Counted from the stretch's first letter, positions 40,563 through 50,024 are shown. The stretch: 64,000 bases of DNA from Nonomuraea rubra (GCF_014207985.1 NZ_JACHMI010000001.1:6865001-6929000), one strand, 5' to 3'. Notes: generated by a model from the sequence alone, not told the origin. Made by a program: numbers and translations.

Positions 40563-41069
40563 ATGGACAAGCGTTCACCCGCCGTGACCGGGTTCATCGC
40601 GGCGGCGCTCCTGGCCTCGCCCACCCTGCCCGCCGCCGCCACCGCGCACTCCTCTCCAACCGCTCAAGCCACCGCGTCGGCGTTGACCTGGGGACCGTAC
40701 TACTCCCCCGGCGGCAAACGCGCCAAGGCGTTCGGCACCATCACCCCGATCGGCGAGGACCACGAGACGCTGCCCTCCGCCGCCACGCTGACGGTCTCCG
40801 GAACGGTGTCCGACCTGACCAGGGGTTCCGCCTGCGGGTGGGCGGTGTTCGGCATCGCCACGATCAACGCCGCCGGCACCCGGGTGGCCTGGACGCATCA
40901 CCCCGTCCGCACCTGTGCCTTCCGCGCCGCCAGGAAGTTCTCCTTCACCTACCACCGCGTCTACCAGGTGGATCTGAAGGTCTGCTCCGAACGCCGGGCG
41001 GGCAAGCCCTCGATCCAGTGCACCGCCGGCAACCCCGCATGGCGGACCCTCTACACCTCCCCGCACTAA
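40563..41069 (+). CDS. Secreted protein of unknown function with four cysteines
   Basis: 168 residues; ATG at 40563 with GGAG upstream. The signal peptide ends near LPAAATA-HSS. The mature part is beta-rich (ALTWGPYYSPGGKRAKAFGT, SAATLTVSGTVSDLTRGSAC) with Cys in SACGW, RTCAF, KVCSE and IQCTA, probably two disulfides. No family is recognised. It precedes the tandem-repeat protein by 80 bp on the same strand and may share its transcript. Confidence 0.72.
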   Translation: MDKRSPAVTGFIAAALLASPTLPAAATAHSSPTAQATASALTWGPYYSPGGKRAKAFGTITPIGEDHETLPSAATLTVSGTVSDLTRGSACGWAVFGIATINAAGTRVAWTHHPVRTCAFRAARKFSFTYHRVYQVDLKVCSERRAGKPSIQCTAGNPAWRTLYTSPH

Positions 41070-41149
41070 CCCCTCTGAGCCTTCCCACGCCGACCCCCAC
41101 GGCATCCACCGCACCGGCCCGATCATCCTTCACCCGAGAGGACCGTTCC

Positions 41150-42049
41150 ATGAACACGATGATCCGCAGGACCGCCGCCGTCGGCATGACCACGGCCGCG
41201 CTCGCCCTCGCCGCCGCCGTCCCGATGGCGGCCCCCGCAGTGGCGGCCGGAGACACCACCTCGCCATCCGCCGTGACCGCGTGGACGGCGCCACCGTTCG
41301 TCTCCTACCACGCGATCAGCTCCGCCCAGCAGAGCGCCCGGTTCGCCACCCTGCGAGCGAAGGGCTACCGGCCGATCACGGTCAGCGTCACCCTCGACGC
41401 CGCCGGCCGCAGCCGCTACTCGGCGACCTGGTCGACCTCCGGCCGCGCCCTCGGCGGCGACCTGCCCTGGGCCTTCTACCAGGACATGTCCCCCAGCGGC
41501 TACCAGACGCGCTTCGAACAGCTCGCCGCCCAGGGCTTCCAGCCCGCCGTGGTCAGCGCCACCGGCACCGGCACCGGCGCCCGCTTCGCCGCCATCTTCG
41601 TGAAGAAGCCCGGTTCCCCGTTCATCGCCAAGCACGGCATCACCGCCGCCGAACTGCTCAGCACCTCCCGCACCGCCCGCGCGCAGGGACTGATCCTCAC
41701 CTCGGTCGACGTGTACGGCACCGCCGCCGCCAGACGCTACGCCGCGGTCTGGTCGGCCAACCCCGGCCGGGTGAACTGGCTGGTCAAGGTCGGCCTGTCG
41801 CAGGCACGGCACGAAGCCGAGTTCAAGCGCCAGGTGGCCAAGGGCTACCGCGCCGCGGCCATCACGATGAGCACGACCGGCCAGTACACCACCGTCTGGC
41901 GCGACGACAAAGCCGGCCCCTGGTACTCCTACGTCAACATGACCGCCCCGGTCTACCAGAGCCGGTTCGACGAGCTCGGGGCCAAGGGCTTCTACCCGGT
42001 CCACATCAGCACCGAGCTGGGCCGATACGCCGCCATCTGGACCCAGTGA
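41150..42049 (+). CDS. Secreted tandem-repeat protein (BTRD1-like, five repeats)
   Basis: 299 residues; ATG at 41150 with GAGAGGA upstream; signal peptide to about PAVAA-GDT. Five repeats of about 40 residues lie at 53-95, 110-151, 160-202, 213-251 and 261-298. Each has a helix (ARFATLRAKGYRP, TRFEQLAAQGFQP, SRFDELGAKGFYP) and a strand ending in an aromatic (YSATW, FAAIF, YAAVW, YTTVW, YAAIW). This matches the bacterial tandem repeat domain BTRD1, which in polyglycine-hydrolase-like proteins is fused to a serine hydrolase. Here that hydrolase is the next gene, 10 bp away. Confidence 0.8.
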   Translation: MNTMIRRTAAVGMTTAALALAAAVPMAAPAVAAGDTTSPSAVTAWTAPPFVSYHAISSAQQSARFATLRAKGYRPITVSVTLDAAGRSRYSATWSTSGRALGGDLPWAFYQDMSPSGYQTRFEQLAAQGFQPAVVSATGTGTGARFAAIFVKKPGSPFIAKHGITAAELLSTSRTARAQGLILTSVDVYGTAAARRYAAVWSANPGRVNWLVKVGLSQARHEAEFKRQVAKGYRAAAITMSTTGQYTTVWRDDKAGPWYSYVNMTAPVYQSRFDELGAKGFYPVHISTELGRYAAIWTQ

Positions 42050-42059
42050 GGATCACGCC

Positions 42060-43089
42060 ATGCAGCGCTCCGTCAAACTCGCCCTCCTCTGCGCGGCCGC
42101 TCTGCTGGGCCTGCCCCCGGTAGCCGCCGTCGCCACGTCGGAGAGCCAGGCTCCGGTCCAGGAACGCATCCGGCACGCCCTGGACAGGTGGATGTACGCC
42201 AACGGGGTCAGCAACGCCGGCCTCGCCGTGATGCGGGACAACACTGATCGGCCACTACGGCCGCAACTCGATCGGCGCCGAGTCCCCCACCAACGTCGCC
42301 TCCCTGTCGAAGGCCATCACCGCGGTGTGCGTCACGTCCCTCGTGGACAAGGGCAAGCTGACCTTCAACACCCCGATCGCCGCCCTCCCGGGCTTCCAGA
42401 AGAAGACCGGGCCGTGGCCCCGCGGCTCCGCCAGCAGCATCACCGTGGGACGCCTGCTCCGGCACACCAGCGGCATCACCTTCGACCCCACCCAGTACGG
42501 CATGTCCTTGCTGCCCAAGACCTCCACAGCGGAGCGGGTGCTGATCCGCCGTGCCCTGTCCCGGCCGCTGGGCGCCACGCCGGGCACGAAGGAGGTCTAC
42601 AACAACGTCAACTACGCCATCCTCGGCGCTCTCATCGCGCACGTCAGCGGCGAGTCGTACGAGAAGTACTGCCGCCGCGAGGTGCTGGTCCCGCGCGGCG
42701 CGCCCACGGCCAGGATCGGTCCGGGCACCCGAGCGATGGGCGCGTTCGGCGGATGGGAGATCTCCGCGGCCGAGTACGCGAACTTCGCCCGTGCCTTCGA
42801 CCGCCGCTCCACGTTGCTGAGTCCCGCGGGTCACCAGTTCATCGACGCCTTCGCCGTCCCGGGCAGGGCCACCGCCGCGCTCGGCGTCTACGTCGTACGC
42901 ACACCTGGCGGCCGCAACGTGTTCCACCACGGCGACTGGCGCTCGGTGAGCACCCGGCCACGCGAGTTCAGCGCCTTCTTCGCCCTGTGGGACAACGGCG
43001 TCTCCGTCGTGGTCACCTACGACAAGCGCCTCACCGACGACGCCCGGCGCTCGCTGGACAACAGCCTCCGGCAGGCGGCGTACGCCTGA
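42060..43089 (+). pseudogene. Secreted serine hydrolase (beta-lactamase/class C-like), one-base frameshift
   Basis: ATG at 42060 begins a signal peptide (LALLCAAALLGLPPVAAVAT) and reads to GLAVMRDNT at about 42243, where the frame breaks. In the next frame it continues LIGHYGRNSIGAESPTNVAS and SLSKAITAVCVTSLVDKGKL, with the SxxK nucleophile motif. LLRHTSGITFDPTQYG, YNNVNYAILGALIAHVSG (YxN) and a HHGDW near the C-terminus (KTG-equivalent) follow, to a stop at 43089. Restoring one base gives a complete enzyme. It is either a recent mutation or a sequence error. Confidence 0.82.
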
Positions 43090-43101
43090 GATCACCGGGC
43101 C

Positions 43102-43127
43102 GGGCCTGGATGGCGCCATCCGGGCCC
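43102..43127. terminator. Hairpin terminator after the serine hydrolase
   Basis: Arms GGGCCTGGATGGC and GCCATCCGGGCCC pair over 13 bp with one mismatch, starting 13 bp after the stop at 43089. No T-run follows. The rest of the gap up to 43423 shows only shadow frames; a TAATCT at 43382-43387 may be the -10 box of the phosphatase gene. Confidence 0.65.
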
Positions 43128-43423
43128 AGCCTCGTCGTGGCACTGGAGCGCCGGCCAGCTGGCTGTCGGACGTCTTGCCGACTCGCGGCGAGACGGGCCG
43201 CTGCTTTCGTACCGAGCGGGAGTACGGCGAATGGGTCACGGGGTGTGCGGGGCTGGTGCGCGCGAGCACGCACGGAGCATGCACGGAGCACGCGACCGCT
43301 CAACGGCCGCGAGGCATCGCATCGCCCTATGTATCACGACAAACCTTGGTCAAGGTGTGAATAACTGCAGGTAGATGCGGCTAATCTGAGAGGTTCTGGC
43401 AGCGAACTCATCCGCCACCGGAG

Positions 43424-45445
43424 ATGGGTGATGGCATGGAGGCAGCCGGCAGCGTCAGTGGAGGGGTGACTCCAGCGGTCGCCGTTGCCGACGGCGCGGG
43501 CACGGTGATCGGCTGGACCGAGGCCGCCGAGGAGCTCACTGGCTACTGCGCCGCCGACATTCTCGGCCGCCCCATCGGTACGCTCCTCCCGCTCGACGGC
43601 CACGACCGCGGCGGCGAACGCGCGGACCTGCCCCGTACGGGATTGACGGAGGTGCGGCGGCGGGACGGCGAGGTGGTCATGGTGCGCGCCGAGGCCGCCC
43701 CCCTCTCTCTGGGCGACGACGCCGGGGGCCGGCAGGAATTCTGGCTGGTGTCGGCGATCCCTGCCGCCACCGACGTGGCCACCGGCACCGGTCCCCTGCT
43801 GGAGTCGCTCATGAGCAGCTTCCCCGTCGCCATGGCCATCTGGGACAGGAACCTGCGCTGCGTCTGGTTCAACGAGGCGGCCGAGCAGCTCAGCGACGGC
43901 TACCCGTACTACCGGATCGGCCGCTCCCTGGCCGAGGTCGTTCCGGGGATCGACACGCAAGCGCTGCAGGACGCGATGCGCGAGGTGCTCGCCGACAGCC
44001 GGCCCACGATCGATCGTGAGGCCCGCTGGTCCCACGGGGATCAGGAGCGGGAGCTGTCGGTCTCGCTGCTGCCCTTGGCGGGCGCGGACGGCCGGCCGCT
44101 GGGCGTGTGCTCGGTGGCTCTGGATTTCAGCAGCAGCAAGGCGCGTGACCACCTTGACCTGCTGCGCGAGGCCAGCGTCCGGCTCGGGAGCACGCTGGAC
44201 GTCATGGAGACCGCCCAGGAGCTGGCCGAACTGGCTGTTCCGGTCCTCGCTGACTACGTGACCGTCGACCTGCCGGAGGCGATGCTGCCTGGCACAGAGC
44301 AGCTGCAGCGGCCGGCCGCGGCAGAGGCCGGCATCCCCGTCTTGCGGCGGGCCGGCGTGGCCTCGGTGCACGACGGGGCTCCCGAGTCGCCCTGGAAGCG
44401 CAAGGAGACCGTGTCCGTGCCGCCGGGATCCCCGTTCATGGAGGTCCTGCACTCGCGCCGGCCGCACCTCGAGCGCGTGCTGGACACCTCGCCCGGCACC
44501 TGGCTGGATCTGGACCCCGACCGGGCGCGGACCACCCACGCCACCGGCATGCACTCGCTGATCGTCATTCCCCTCCAGGCGCGCGGCGACGTGCTCGGCG
44601 TCGCGACGTTCGCGCGCACCTCCAACCCGGCGCCGTTCACCGGAAACGACCTGCTGCTAGCCGAAGAGCTGGTCATGCGGGCCGCGCTGAGCCTGGACAA
44701 CGCACGCCGCTACACGCGCGAACGGATGACCGCCCTCGCGCTCCAGCGCGACCTGCTGCCGCACGACCTGCGCGGAACCGGCACCGTCGAGGTCGCCTCG
44801 CATTACCTGCCCTCCGACACGCACGGAGGAGTAGGAGGCGACTGGTACGACGCCATCCCCCTGCCCGGCGACCGGATCGCCCTGGTCGTCGGCGACGTTA
44901 CCGGGCACGGCATCAACGCCGCGGCCACCATGGGACGGCTGCGCACCGCCGTACGCACCCTCGCCTACCTGGACCTGCCACCAGACGAGCTGCTCACCCA
45001 CCTCGACCACCTGATGGCGAAGGAGGCCCGCGGCTTCGACGCCACGGCCGCTACCTGCCTCTATGCGGTCTATGATCCGCAGTCCGGCCGCTGCACCATG
45101 GCCGCGGCCGGGCATCCGCCACCGGCGATCGTGACCCCGTCCGGCGACGTGACGTTCCCGGCACTGCCCGCCGGCACCCCGATCGGCGTGGAGCTGGGCG
45201 CCTTCCAGTCGCACGACCTGCACCTGCCGGCCGGGACCCTGCTGGCCCTCTACACCGACGGCCTGATCGAGACGCGGCAGGCCGACCTCGACGCGGGCAT
45301 GGCCAGGCTCGGCGACGCCCTCGCCCACGCGGCGCCGCAGTCGCTGACGCTCGAGCGCATGTGCACGGCCGTGATCGGCTCCATCGTGGGCGACGCGCCC
45401 GCCGAGGACGACATCGCCCTGCTCATGGCCCGCATCCGAGCATGA
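43424..45445 (+). CDS. PAS-PAS-GAF-PP2C (SpoIIE-type) serine phosphatase
   Basis: 673 residues; the ATG at 43424 abuts GGAG, so the in-frame ATG at 43436 is an alternative. PAS 1 spans about 15-90 (AAEELTGYCAADILGRPIGT), PAS 2 about 125-230 (AIWDRNLRCVWFNEAAEQLS), GAF about 240-440 (LAEELVMRAALSLDNARRYT). The PP2C/SpoIIE domain starts at about 455 with ALQRDLLP, then GGVGGDWYDAIPLPGDRIAL, VVGDVTGHGINAAATMGRLR and LALYTDGLIETR. Metal-binding Asp residues are retained. There is no RsbW-like kinase domain. It probably dephosphorylates an anti-sigma-factor antagonist in response to light, redox or ligand signals. Confidence 0.93.
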   Translation: MGDGMEAAGSVSGGVTPAVAVADGAGTVIGWTEAAEELTGYCAADILGRPIGTLLPLDGHDRGGERADLPRTGLTEVRRRDGEVVMVRAEAAPLSLGDDAGGRQEFWLVSAIPAATDVATGTGPLLESLMSSFPVAMAIWDRNLRCVWFNEAAEQLSDGYPYYRIGRSLAEVVPGIDTQALQDAMREVLADSRPTIDREARWSHGDQERELSVSLLPLAGADGRPLGVCSVALDFSSSKARDHLDLLREASVRLGSTLDVMETAQELAELAVPVLADYVTVDLPEAMLPGTEQLQRPAAAEAGIPVLRRAGVASVHDGAPESPWKRKETVSVPPGSPFMEVLHSRRPHLERVLDTSPGTWLDLDPDRARTTHATGMHSLIVIPLQARGDVLGVATFARTSNPAPFTGNDLLLAEELVMRAALSLDNARRYTRERMTALALQRDLLPHDLRGTGTVEVASHYLPSDTHGGVGGDWYDAIPLPGDRIALVVGDVTGHGINAAATMGRLRTAVRTLAYLDLPPDELLTHLDHLMAKEARGFDATAATCLYAVYDPQSGRCTMAAAGHPPPAIVTPSGDVTFPALPAGTPIGVELGAFQSHDLHLPAGTLLALYTDGLIETRQADLDAGMARLGDALAHAAPQSLTLERMCTAVIGSIVGDAPAEDDIALLMARIRA

Positions 45446-45470
45446 CCCCCGGCGTGCCGTCCGGCCCGCG

Positions 45471-45493
45471 CCCACCGTGCTCGGCACGGTGGG
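45471..45493. terminator. Hairpin terminator after the PP2C gene
   Basis: CCCACCGTGC and GCACGGTGGG form a perfect 10-bp stem with a TCG loop, 26 bp after the stop, followed by GTCTGTT. Confidence 0.8.
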
Positions 45494-45709
45494 GTCTGTT
45501 CGCATGACGTGCCTGACCGCCCTCCAAGCGGCTGACCAGCCGGGCCGTTGACAACCCGCCGTCCCGATGACGACCGGCCCGGGCAGAAGCCGTTCCCGAT
45601 GGCGGGTGCGGCGCCGACGGCGCCGCGGCGATCGACGGATGCCCGGCCGAGGCGATCAGTCGTCACCTCCGCTGCTGGCACCGGCACTGACGCGGCTGAT
45701 CAGGGGCCG

Positions 45710-45920
45710 GCTCGACGGCATCCGGGTGGTCGGCGCGGACGAACATCTCTGGCGTCACACCCGTAAGGGCGACAAGGACGTCACCGTGATCACCGATCTC
45801 ACGCCCGTGCGTGCCGCACCGGCCCAGCCAGGTTGCCGGACATGGTCGAGGATCGCTCCAAGCAGGCCTTCCACGTCGGCCTGTCGGTGAGGACGGCCCC
45901 ACCAGCCGCCATCTGAGCGG
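45710..45920 (+). mobile_element. ISL3-family transposase remnant
   Basis: The plus strand encodes GIRVVGADEHLWRHTRKGDK, then DVTVITDLTPVRA, and in the next frame MVEDRSKQAFHVGLSVRTAP. This is the conserved DDE region start of ISL3 transposases (GVDEHVWRHTRxG, VTVIIDLTPVR, DMVxGRSK). Only about 60 of ~400-500 residues remain, with a frameshift and no inverted repeats seen. The surrounding 45494-46000 holds no other recognisable gene. Confidence 0.75.
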
Positions 45921-46000
45921 TCGCCCGCAGGCGGGCAGTGGCCGGGCTGCGCGGGAGGCGATGATCGTGTCGGCGAGGCGTGGGCAGGGAGAGCCGAGTC

Positions 46001-46843
46001 TCAGGAGAGGAAGGTGCCCACCCGCTTGACGGTGCGGATCACGGGTGCGGTCTCCAGCTCGCGCACGCCGTGGAGTGGCGCCACCCGCTCGGTGAGGTAG
46101 CGGTAGAGGTCGTGCGTGTCGCGGCAGGTCACACCGGCCATGAGGTTGGTGGGGCCGGTGGTGGCCGCCACCACGTCAGCCTCGGGGCGGGCGGCCATGG
46201 CTTCGCCGACCGAGGCCAGGGCCGAAGGCTCGACCTTCATCCACAACCAGGCCTCGGCGTGGAAACCCAGGGCCTGCGAGGAGATTTCGACGTCGAACCT
46301 GAGCGTGTCGCTGGATCGCAGTTCGCCGAGGCGGCGTCGCACGGCCGTCTGCGACCATCCGCCGGCCGCCGCCAGCACGCCGTACCCGGCCCGCCCGTCC
46401 TGGGCCAGCACGCGCGCCATGGCGTGGTCCTGCGCGCTCAGAAAGACCTCCTTCTCGTACGGCAGAGCGGGCCGGATCCGCTCGGCCTGCTCGTCGGTGA
46501 GTACCGCGACCCGGCTGCGCCACCCGGCGAACACGTGCAGGGTCGCGTGCGCGGACATGGCCACGATGCGCGGGGTCCGCGGCAGCTTCTTCAGCAGCAG
46601 TTCGTCGCCGTCCTGGTCGCCGCCCGCCTGGACCCCGCAGGCGATCTCGGTGCCGCCGGACAGCAGGCGGACCCAGACGGTGTCGTCGCGCCGGGCGATG
46701 GCCTCGGCCACTCGGCCGGCCGCATCCGGCGTGCACACGAGCCGGACCGACCAGGAGATACGGCCGAAGCGCCGGCCATCGAGCAGGCCGACCACGCGCA
46801 GGACGCCGGCCTCGCCATGCCCGGTCGGAGTCCCATCCATCAT
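46001..46843 (-). CDS. Lrp/AsnC family regulator lacking its first HTH
   Basis: From ATG 46843, 280 residues. The protein starts almost directly in GVLRVVGLLDGRRFGRISWS, which in two-module Lrp/AsnC regulators follows the first HTH. Then come ligand domain 1 (AHATLHVFAGWRSRVAVLTD), the second HTH (GVLAAAGGWSQTAVRRRLGE) and ligand domain 2 (ATTGPTNLMAGVTCRDTHDL). The expected N-terminal LDxxDxxLLxAL helix set is absent in all frames upstream, and no ribosome site is visible. It is probably a 5'-truncated gene; expression is doubtful. Confidence 0.7.
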   Translation of the reverse strand: MMDGTPTGHGEAGVLRVVGLLDGRRFGRISWSVRLVCTPDAAGRVAEAIARRDDTVWVRLLSGGTEIACGVQAGGDQDGDELLLKKLPRTPRIVAMSAHATLHVFAGWRSRVAVLTDEQAERIRPALPYEKEVFLSAQDHAMARVLAQDGRAGYGVLAAAGGWSQTAVRRRLGELRSSDTLRFDVEISSQALGFHAEAWLWMKVEPSALASVGEAMAARPEADVVAATTGPTNLMAGVTCRDTHDLYRYLTERVAPLHGVRELETAPVIRTVKRVGTFLS

Positions 46844-47034
46844 GGGCGTGGCACTTCGTCGGCCGGTGCCGGCTGCCACTGTGGCGTTCGAGCACGTCAC
46901 TGCCAGGGATGCGGTGGTGCCGGGCCACCCACGGCCCGTCCACCGGGGATACCTTTGGACGCCGCATACCGAATGGATGCTTGTCGGGTCCGGGGCCGTC
47001 CTGGCGGGTGTGTTTACCTGACAGGGGGACGATC

Positions 47035-48411
47035 ATGAACGCCTGGAACCACTTCTCGATCACCACTCGCGTCACCTTGTTCACGGCGACCGCGGCGGCG
47101 TTGTTGTGTGCGCTTCTGGCCGCCACGGTGATGATCGCCATCCATCGGTACGCCACCGAGCATCTCGTGGCGGAACTGGCCGCGGCCGGCGGCAAGATGG
47201 CGTACAAGGTCGAGAACGACGGATGGTCCTATCCGCTGGTCGAGCATGAGGGCCGTAACGTCCAGGTGGTCACCCCCACGGGATCGGTCGCCACGTCGAC
47301 GCCGACGCTCGTGGGCAAGCCGGTCATGGCCGCCTTCGTCCCCAAGGACATGGAGATCGCCATCGGCGAGGTCTGCGGCGGCGTTTTCCCTCCCGGCCGG
47401 TGCGAGCAGGTGGTGGCGCAGCCGGCCTACCGAGACGGGCAGAATTGGGCGATCTATACGTCCCTGCCGTCGGTTCCCTGGTACGTCGAGCCGTGGCTGG
47501 CCGCAACGGTGGTCGGCGGAGCAGCGTTGCTGGCGCTGGCCATCGTCGGGCTCGGACGGGGGATCGTCATCGCCTCGCTCAGGCCGGTCAACGCCGTCAG
47601 GGCGGAGCTCGACAAGATCACGGAGACCTGTCCCGAGCGACGTGTCGCCATGCCGCAGAGCCGGGACGAGATCCGAGACCTGGCCGGCAGCGTCAACCAG
47701 ACGCTCGCTCGTCTCCAGGCCGCGATGGAGCAGCAGCGCACCTTCACCACCGACGCCTCTCACGAGTTGCGCACCCCGATCGCCGCGATTCGCGCCGAGG
47801 TCGAGGACGCGCTGTACGCGCCCGAGGACACCAGCGTCAGCAACGTGGGCAACGCCATCTTGCCCAGCCTTGACCGGCTTGAGCGCATTGTGGGAGATCT
47901 GCTGACCCTGGCCCGGCAGCACCAGGAAGACGTTCAGTGCGAACCCCAGCAGATCGACCTCGCCCAACTCGTGACCACGGAACACGAGCGGCGCGCGGAA
48001 ACCGACAAGAGTGTCGAGACCATCCTCGAACCCTCTGTCATGGTCATGGGCAACCGGCAGAGGCTGGCGCGGCTGCTGTCGAACCTGCTCGACAACGCCG
48101 AGCGGCACGCCGACCGCGCCATCACCATCCAGGTACGCCAGGCCCCCAGCTCCAAGCGCGACCTGCAGCGCTTCCCGCGCGGGGTCGCGATCCTGGAGGT
48201 GATCGACGACGGACCCGGCATCGATCCGGACAAGCGCGAATTCGTCTTCCAGCGCTTCGCCCGGCTGGACAGCGCCCGTGGCAGGCTCGCCGGGGGAACC
48301 GGTCTCGGCCTGCCCATAGCACGGCAGATTGCCGAGCAGCACGGCGGCTCTCTGAGCATAGAGGACAGCGCTCAGGGCACGCGCATCGTCCTGCGCCTGC
48401 CCATGGCGTGA
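47035..48411 (+). CDS. Sensor histidine kinase (HAMP-HisKA-HATPase), orphan
   Basis: 458 residues; ATG at 47035 with CAGGGGG upstream. Two membrane segments (residues ~12-38 and ~160-185) flank an extracytoplasmic sensor region with two Cys (GEVCGGVFPPGRCEQ). HAMP-like linker, then HisKA H-box TFTTDASHELRTPIAAIRAE, N-box RLLSNLLDNAERHADRAITI, G1 EVIDDGPGIDP and G2 GGTGLGLPIARQIAEQHGGS. All catalytic boxes are intact. No response regulator is encoded on either side, so its partner is elsewhere in the genome. Confidence 0.92.
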   Translation: MNAWNHFSITTRVTLFTATAAALLCALLAATVMIAIHRYATEHLVAELAAAGGKMAYKVENDGWSYPLVEHEGRNVQVVTPTGSVATSTPTLVGKPVMAAFVPKDMEIAIGEVCGGVFPPGRCEQVVAQPAYRDGQNWAIYTSLPSVPWYVEPWLAATVVGGAALLALAIVGLGRGIVIASLRPVNAVRAELDKITETCPERRVAMPQSRDEIRDLAGSVNQTLARLQAAMEQQRTFTTDASHELRTPIAAIRAEVEDALYAPEDTSVSNVGNAILPSLDRLERIVGDLLTLARQHQEDVQCEPQQIDLAQLVTTEHERRAETDKSVETILEPSVMVMGNRQRLARLLSNLLDNAERHADRAITIQVRQAPSSKRDLQRFPRGVAILEVIDDGPGIDPDKREFVFQRFARLDSARGRLAGGTGLGLPIARQIAEQHGGSLSIEDSAQGTRIVLRLPMA

Positions 48412-48564
48412 GCCACGCGAACGCCGACCACTTCGCTCCCGAATGCTCCGCCTGACCCGCGGATCACCAACCTTCAACAGGGAAGTTGTCGTGCCGGCCG
48501 AAGCCACCGCGAGACGGTCAGGCGGCGGGCTGCCGGCCCTGGTCGTCGAGGTGGCGACGGGCGG

Positions 48565-49214
48565 TCAGGCGTCAGGGTCGACTTCGGGGTGTGTGAACCG
48601 CACGGGCTTGCCCAGCGACCGGGCGTAGGCGATTTCGGCCCGGGTGCTGTCTCCGATGTAGTCGCCGACCACGAGCACCTCATCAGCGAGCCGGATCTTC
48701 GCCCGGTGCAGCTCGTCGAGTCGAGCCTTCAGCGCCTCGGCCTCGACAGGATCGGACCGAAGTTCGTGCGGCGACTTCATGTCACAGCCCGGTTTGACGA
48801 CAATCCTGCCGGCTTTGGTCTCCCGCAGATCGGCCTCGTTCATCTCGGTCATGAAGCGGGTGGAGCCGCAGATCACGACGATACCCGGGAGGCTCAACAG
48901 CTTCTTGCTTGAGATCAGGCGGCCGCCCCAGGTGCCGCGGGCGAAACTGTGCCGCTGCACGAGGGCGCGTTGGGTGGGGTTGGGATGATCCCAGGTCTCG
49001 TAGTCGCCCGGTTCCCAGCGGCGGTGCGGGGCGAACATCACGCGTACTCCGGCCTTCCGTGCGGAGGCGATCGCGGCGCGCAGGTTGTCCAGCAGCCCGG
49101 CCTGCCCCGCTACGGCCTGCACGCGCGGCCAGACCTTGCCCCCTCCGACAAGAAATCGTTGTACGGGTCGACCAGCAGCACGGCCGTGCGACGAGGCTCA
49201 TACGCCTGGGTCAT
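48565..49214 (-). pseudogene. Isochorismatase-like N-terminus fused to a nucleoside-deoxyribosyltransferase-like protein, frameshifted
   Basis: ATG 49214 begins MTQAYEPRRTAVLLVDPYND FLSEG, a cysteine-hydrolase/isochorismatase start. At the G-run near 49138-49142 one base is missing; the next frame continues KVWPRVQAVAGQAGLLDNLR, VMFAPHRRWEPGDYETWDHP and HSFARGTWGG. It then passes directly into LPGIVVICGSTRFMTEMNEA, GRIVVKPGCDMKSPHE and ADEVLVVGDYIGDSTRAEIA to the stop. The second half is a complete-looking DUF4406/deoxyribosyltransferase-like domain. The isochorismatase C-terminus with its Cys is missing. It looks like a deletion fusion plus a homopolymer frameshift. Confidence 0.75.
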
Positions 49215-49312
49215 GGCTGCGTCGCCCGAGGAAAGGTCAGGATCGCCTCGGAGCCGCCGCGGGACGGGGCGACGAGCGGTGCTCGTGTAACCGGCCGTGG
49301 CCGGCCACCGCA

Positions 49313-50011
49313 TCAGGGCTCGGGCGGCGCTTCGACCGGCTTCGACAGTGCCGCCTTGATCTCGCGGGTCCGCTCGTCGGCCAGGACTTCGAGCTGGTCA
49401 CGGATCAGCGCGTCCATGGTCAGCTCGGCCACCGTGGCGGCGTCGATCTTCGGCGCGTCGGTCCAGGCGCTGAGATCCGTGTCCACGAAACCCGCGTGTA
49501 CGCCGACCACCAGGGTTCCCTGCCCGCTCAGCCCCTTGCGCAGGGCGTCCGTCAGTGACCACTGCGCGGCCTTCGAAGCCGCGTAGCCGGGCAGCTCCGG
49601 CCGGCTGGACCAGGATGCGAGCGACAGCATGTTGACCAGGGCTCCCCCGCCGTTGCGGGCCAGGATGGGAGCGAAAGCGCGAGCCACCGCCCAGGTGCCG
49701 AAGTAGTTGACCTCCATCGCCTGGCGGGCACCCTCGAACGTGCCCTCCATCAGCGTGGTGCCCGCGCCGCCGACCCCCGCGTTGTTGATCACGATGGAGA
49801 CGTCACCCGCGATGGCCGCGGCCGCGGCCACGCTCCGCTCGTCGGTGACGTCCAGCCGTACGGGTACGACGTCGGAATCCCGCACGCCGCCCGGGTCGCG
49901 GACGCCGGCGTACACCTTCTTCGCACCGTGGTCGACCAGCGCGCGGGCGAACGCGCGGCCGATACCGCGGTTCGCGCCCGTCACCAGAGCGGCCGATCCC
50001 TTGATCTCCAT
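49313..50011 (-). CDS. SDR family oxidoreductase
   Basis: 232 residues; ATG at 50011 behind GAGGAGGAAAAG. Cofactor motif ALVTGANRGIGRAFARAL, NNAGVGG, catalytic Ser in LSLASWSS and Tyr-x-x-x-Lys in GYAASKAAQWSL. The Arg after TGAN and Asp in RLDVTD fit NADP(H) preference. It is the distal gene of a four-gene redox cluster read leftwards from 52452. Its substrate is unknown. Confidence 0.9.
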   Translation of the reverse strand: MEIKGSAALVTGANRGIGRAFARALVDHGAKKVYAGVRDPGGVRDSDVVPVRLDVTDERSVAAAAAIAGDVSIVINNAGVGGAGTTLMEGTFEGARQAMEVNYFGTWAVARAFAPILARNGGGALVNMLSLASWSSRPELPGYAASKAAQWSLTDALRKGLSGQGTLVVGVHAGFVDTDLSAWTDAPKIDAATVAELTMDALIRDQLEVLADERTREIKAALSKPVEAPPEP

Positions 50012-50024
50012 CTTTTCCTCCTCG

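Noticed and set aside
45567..45890. 107-codon plus-strand frame as an intact transposase
   Set aside because: Only its last third matches ISL3 and a frameshift follows; treated as a remnant.
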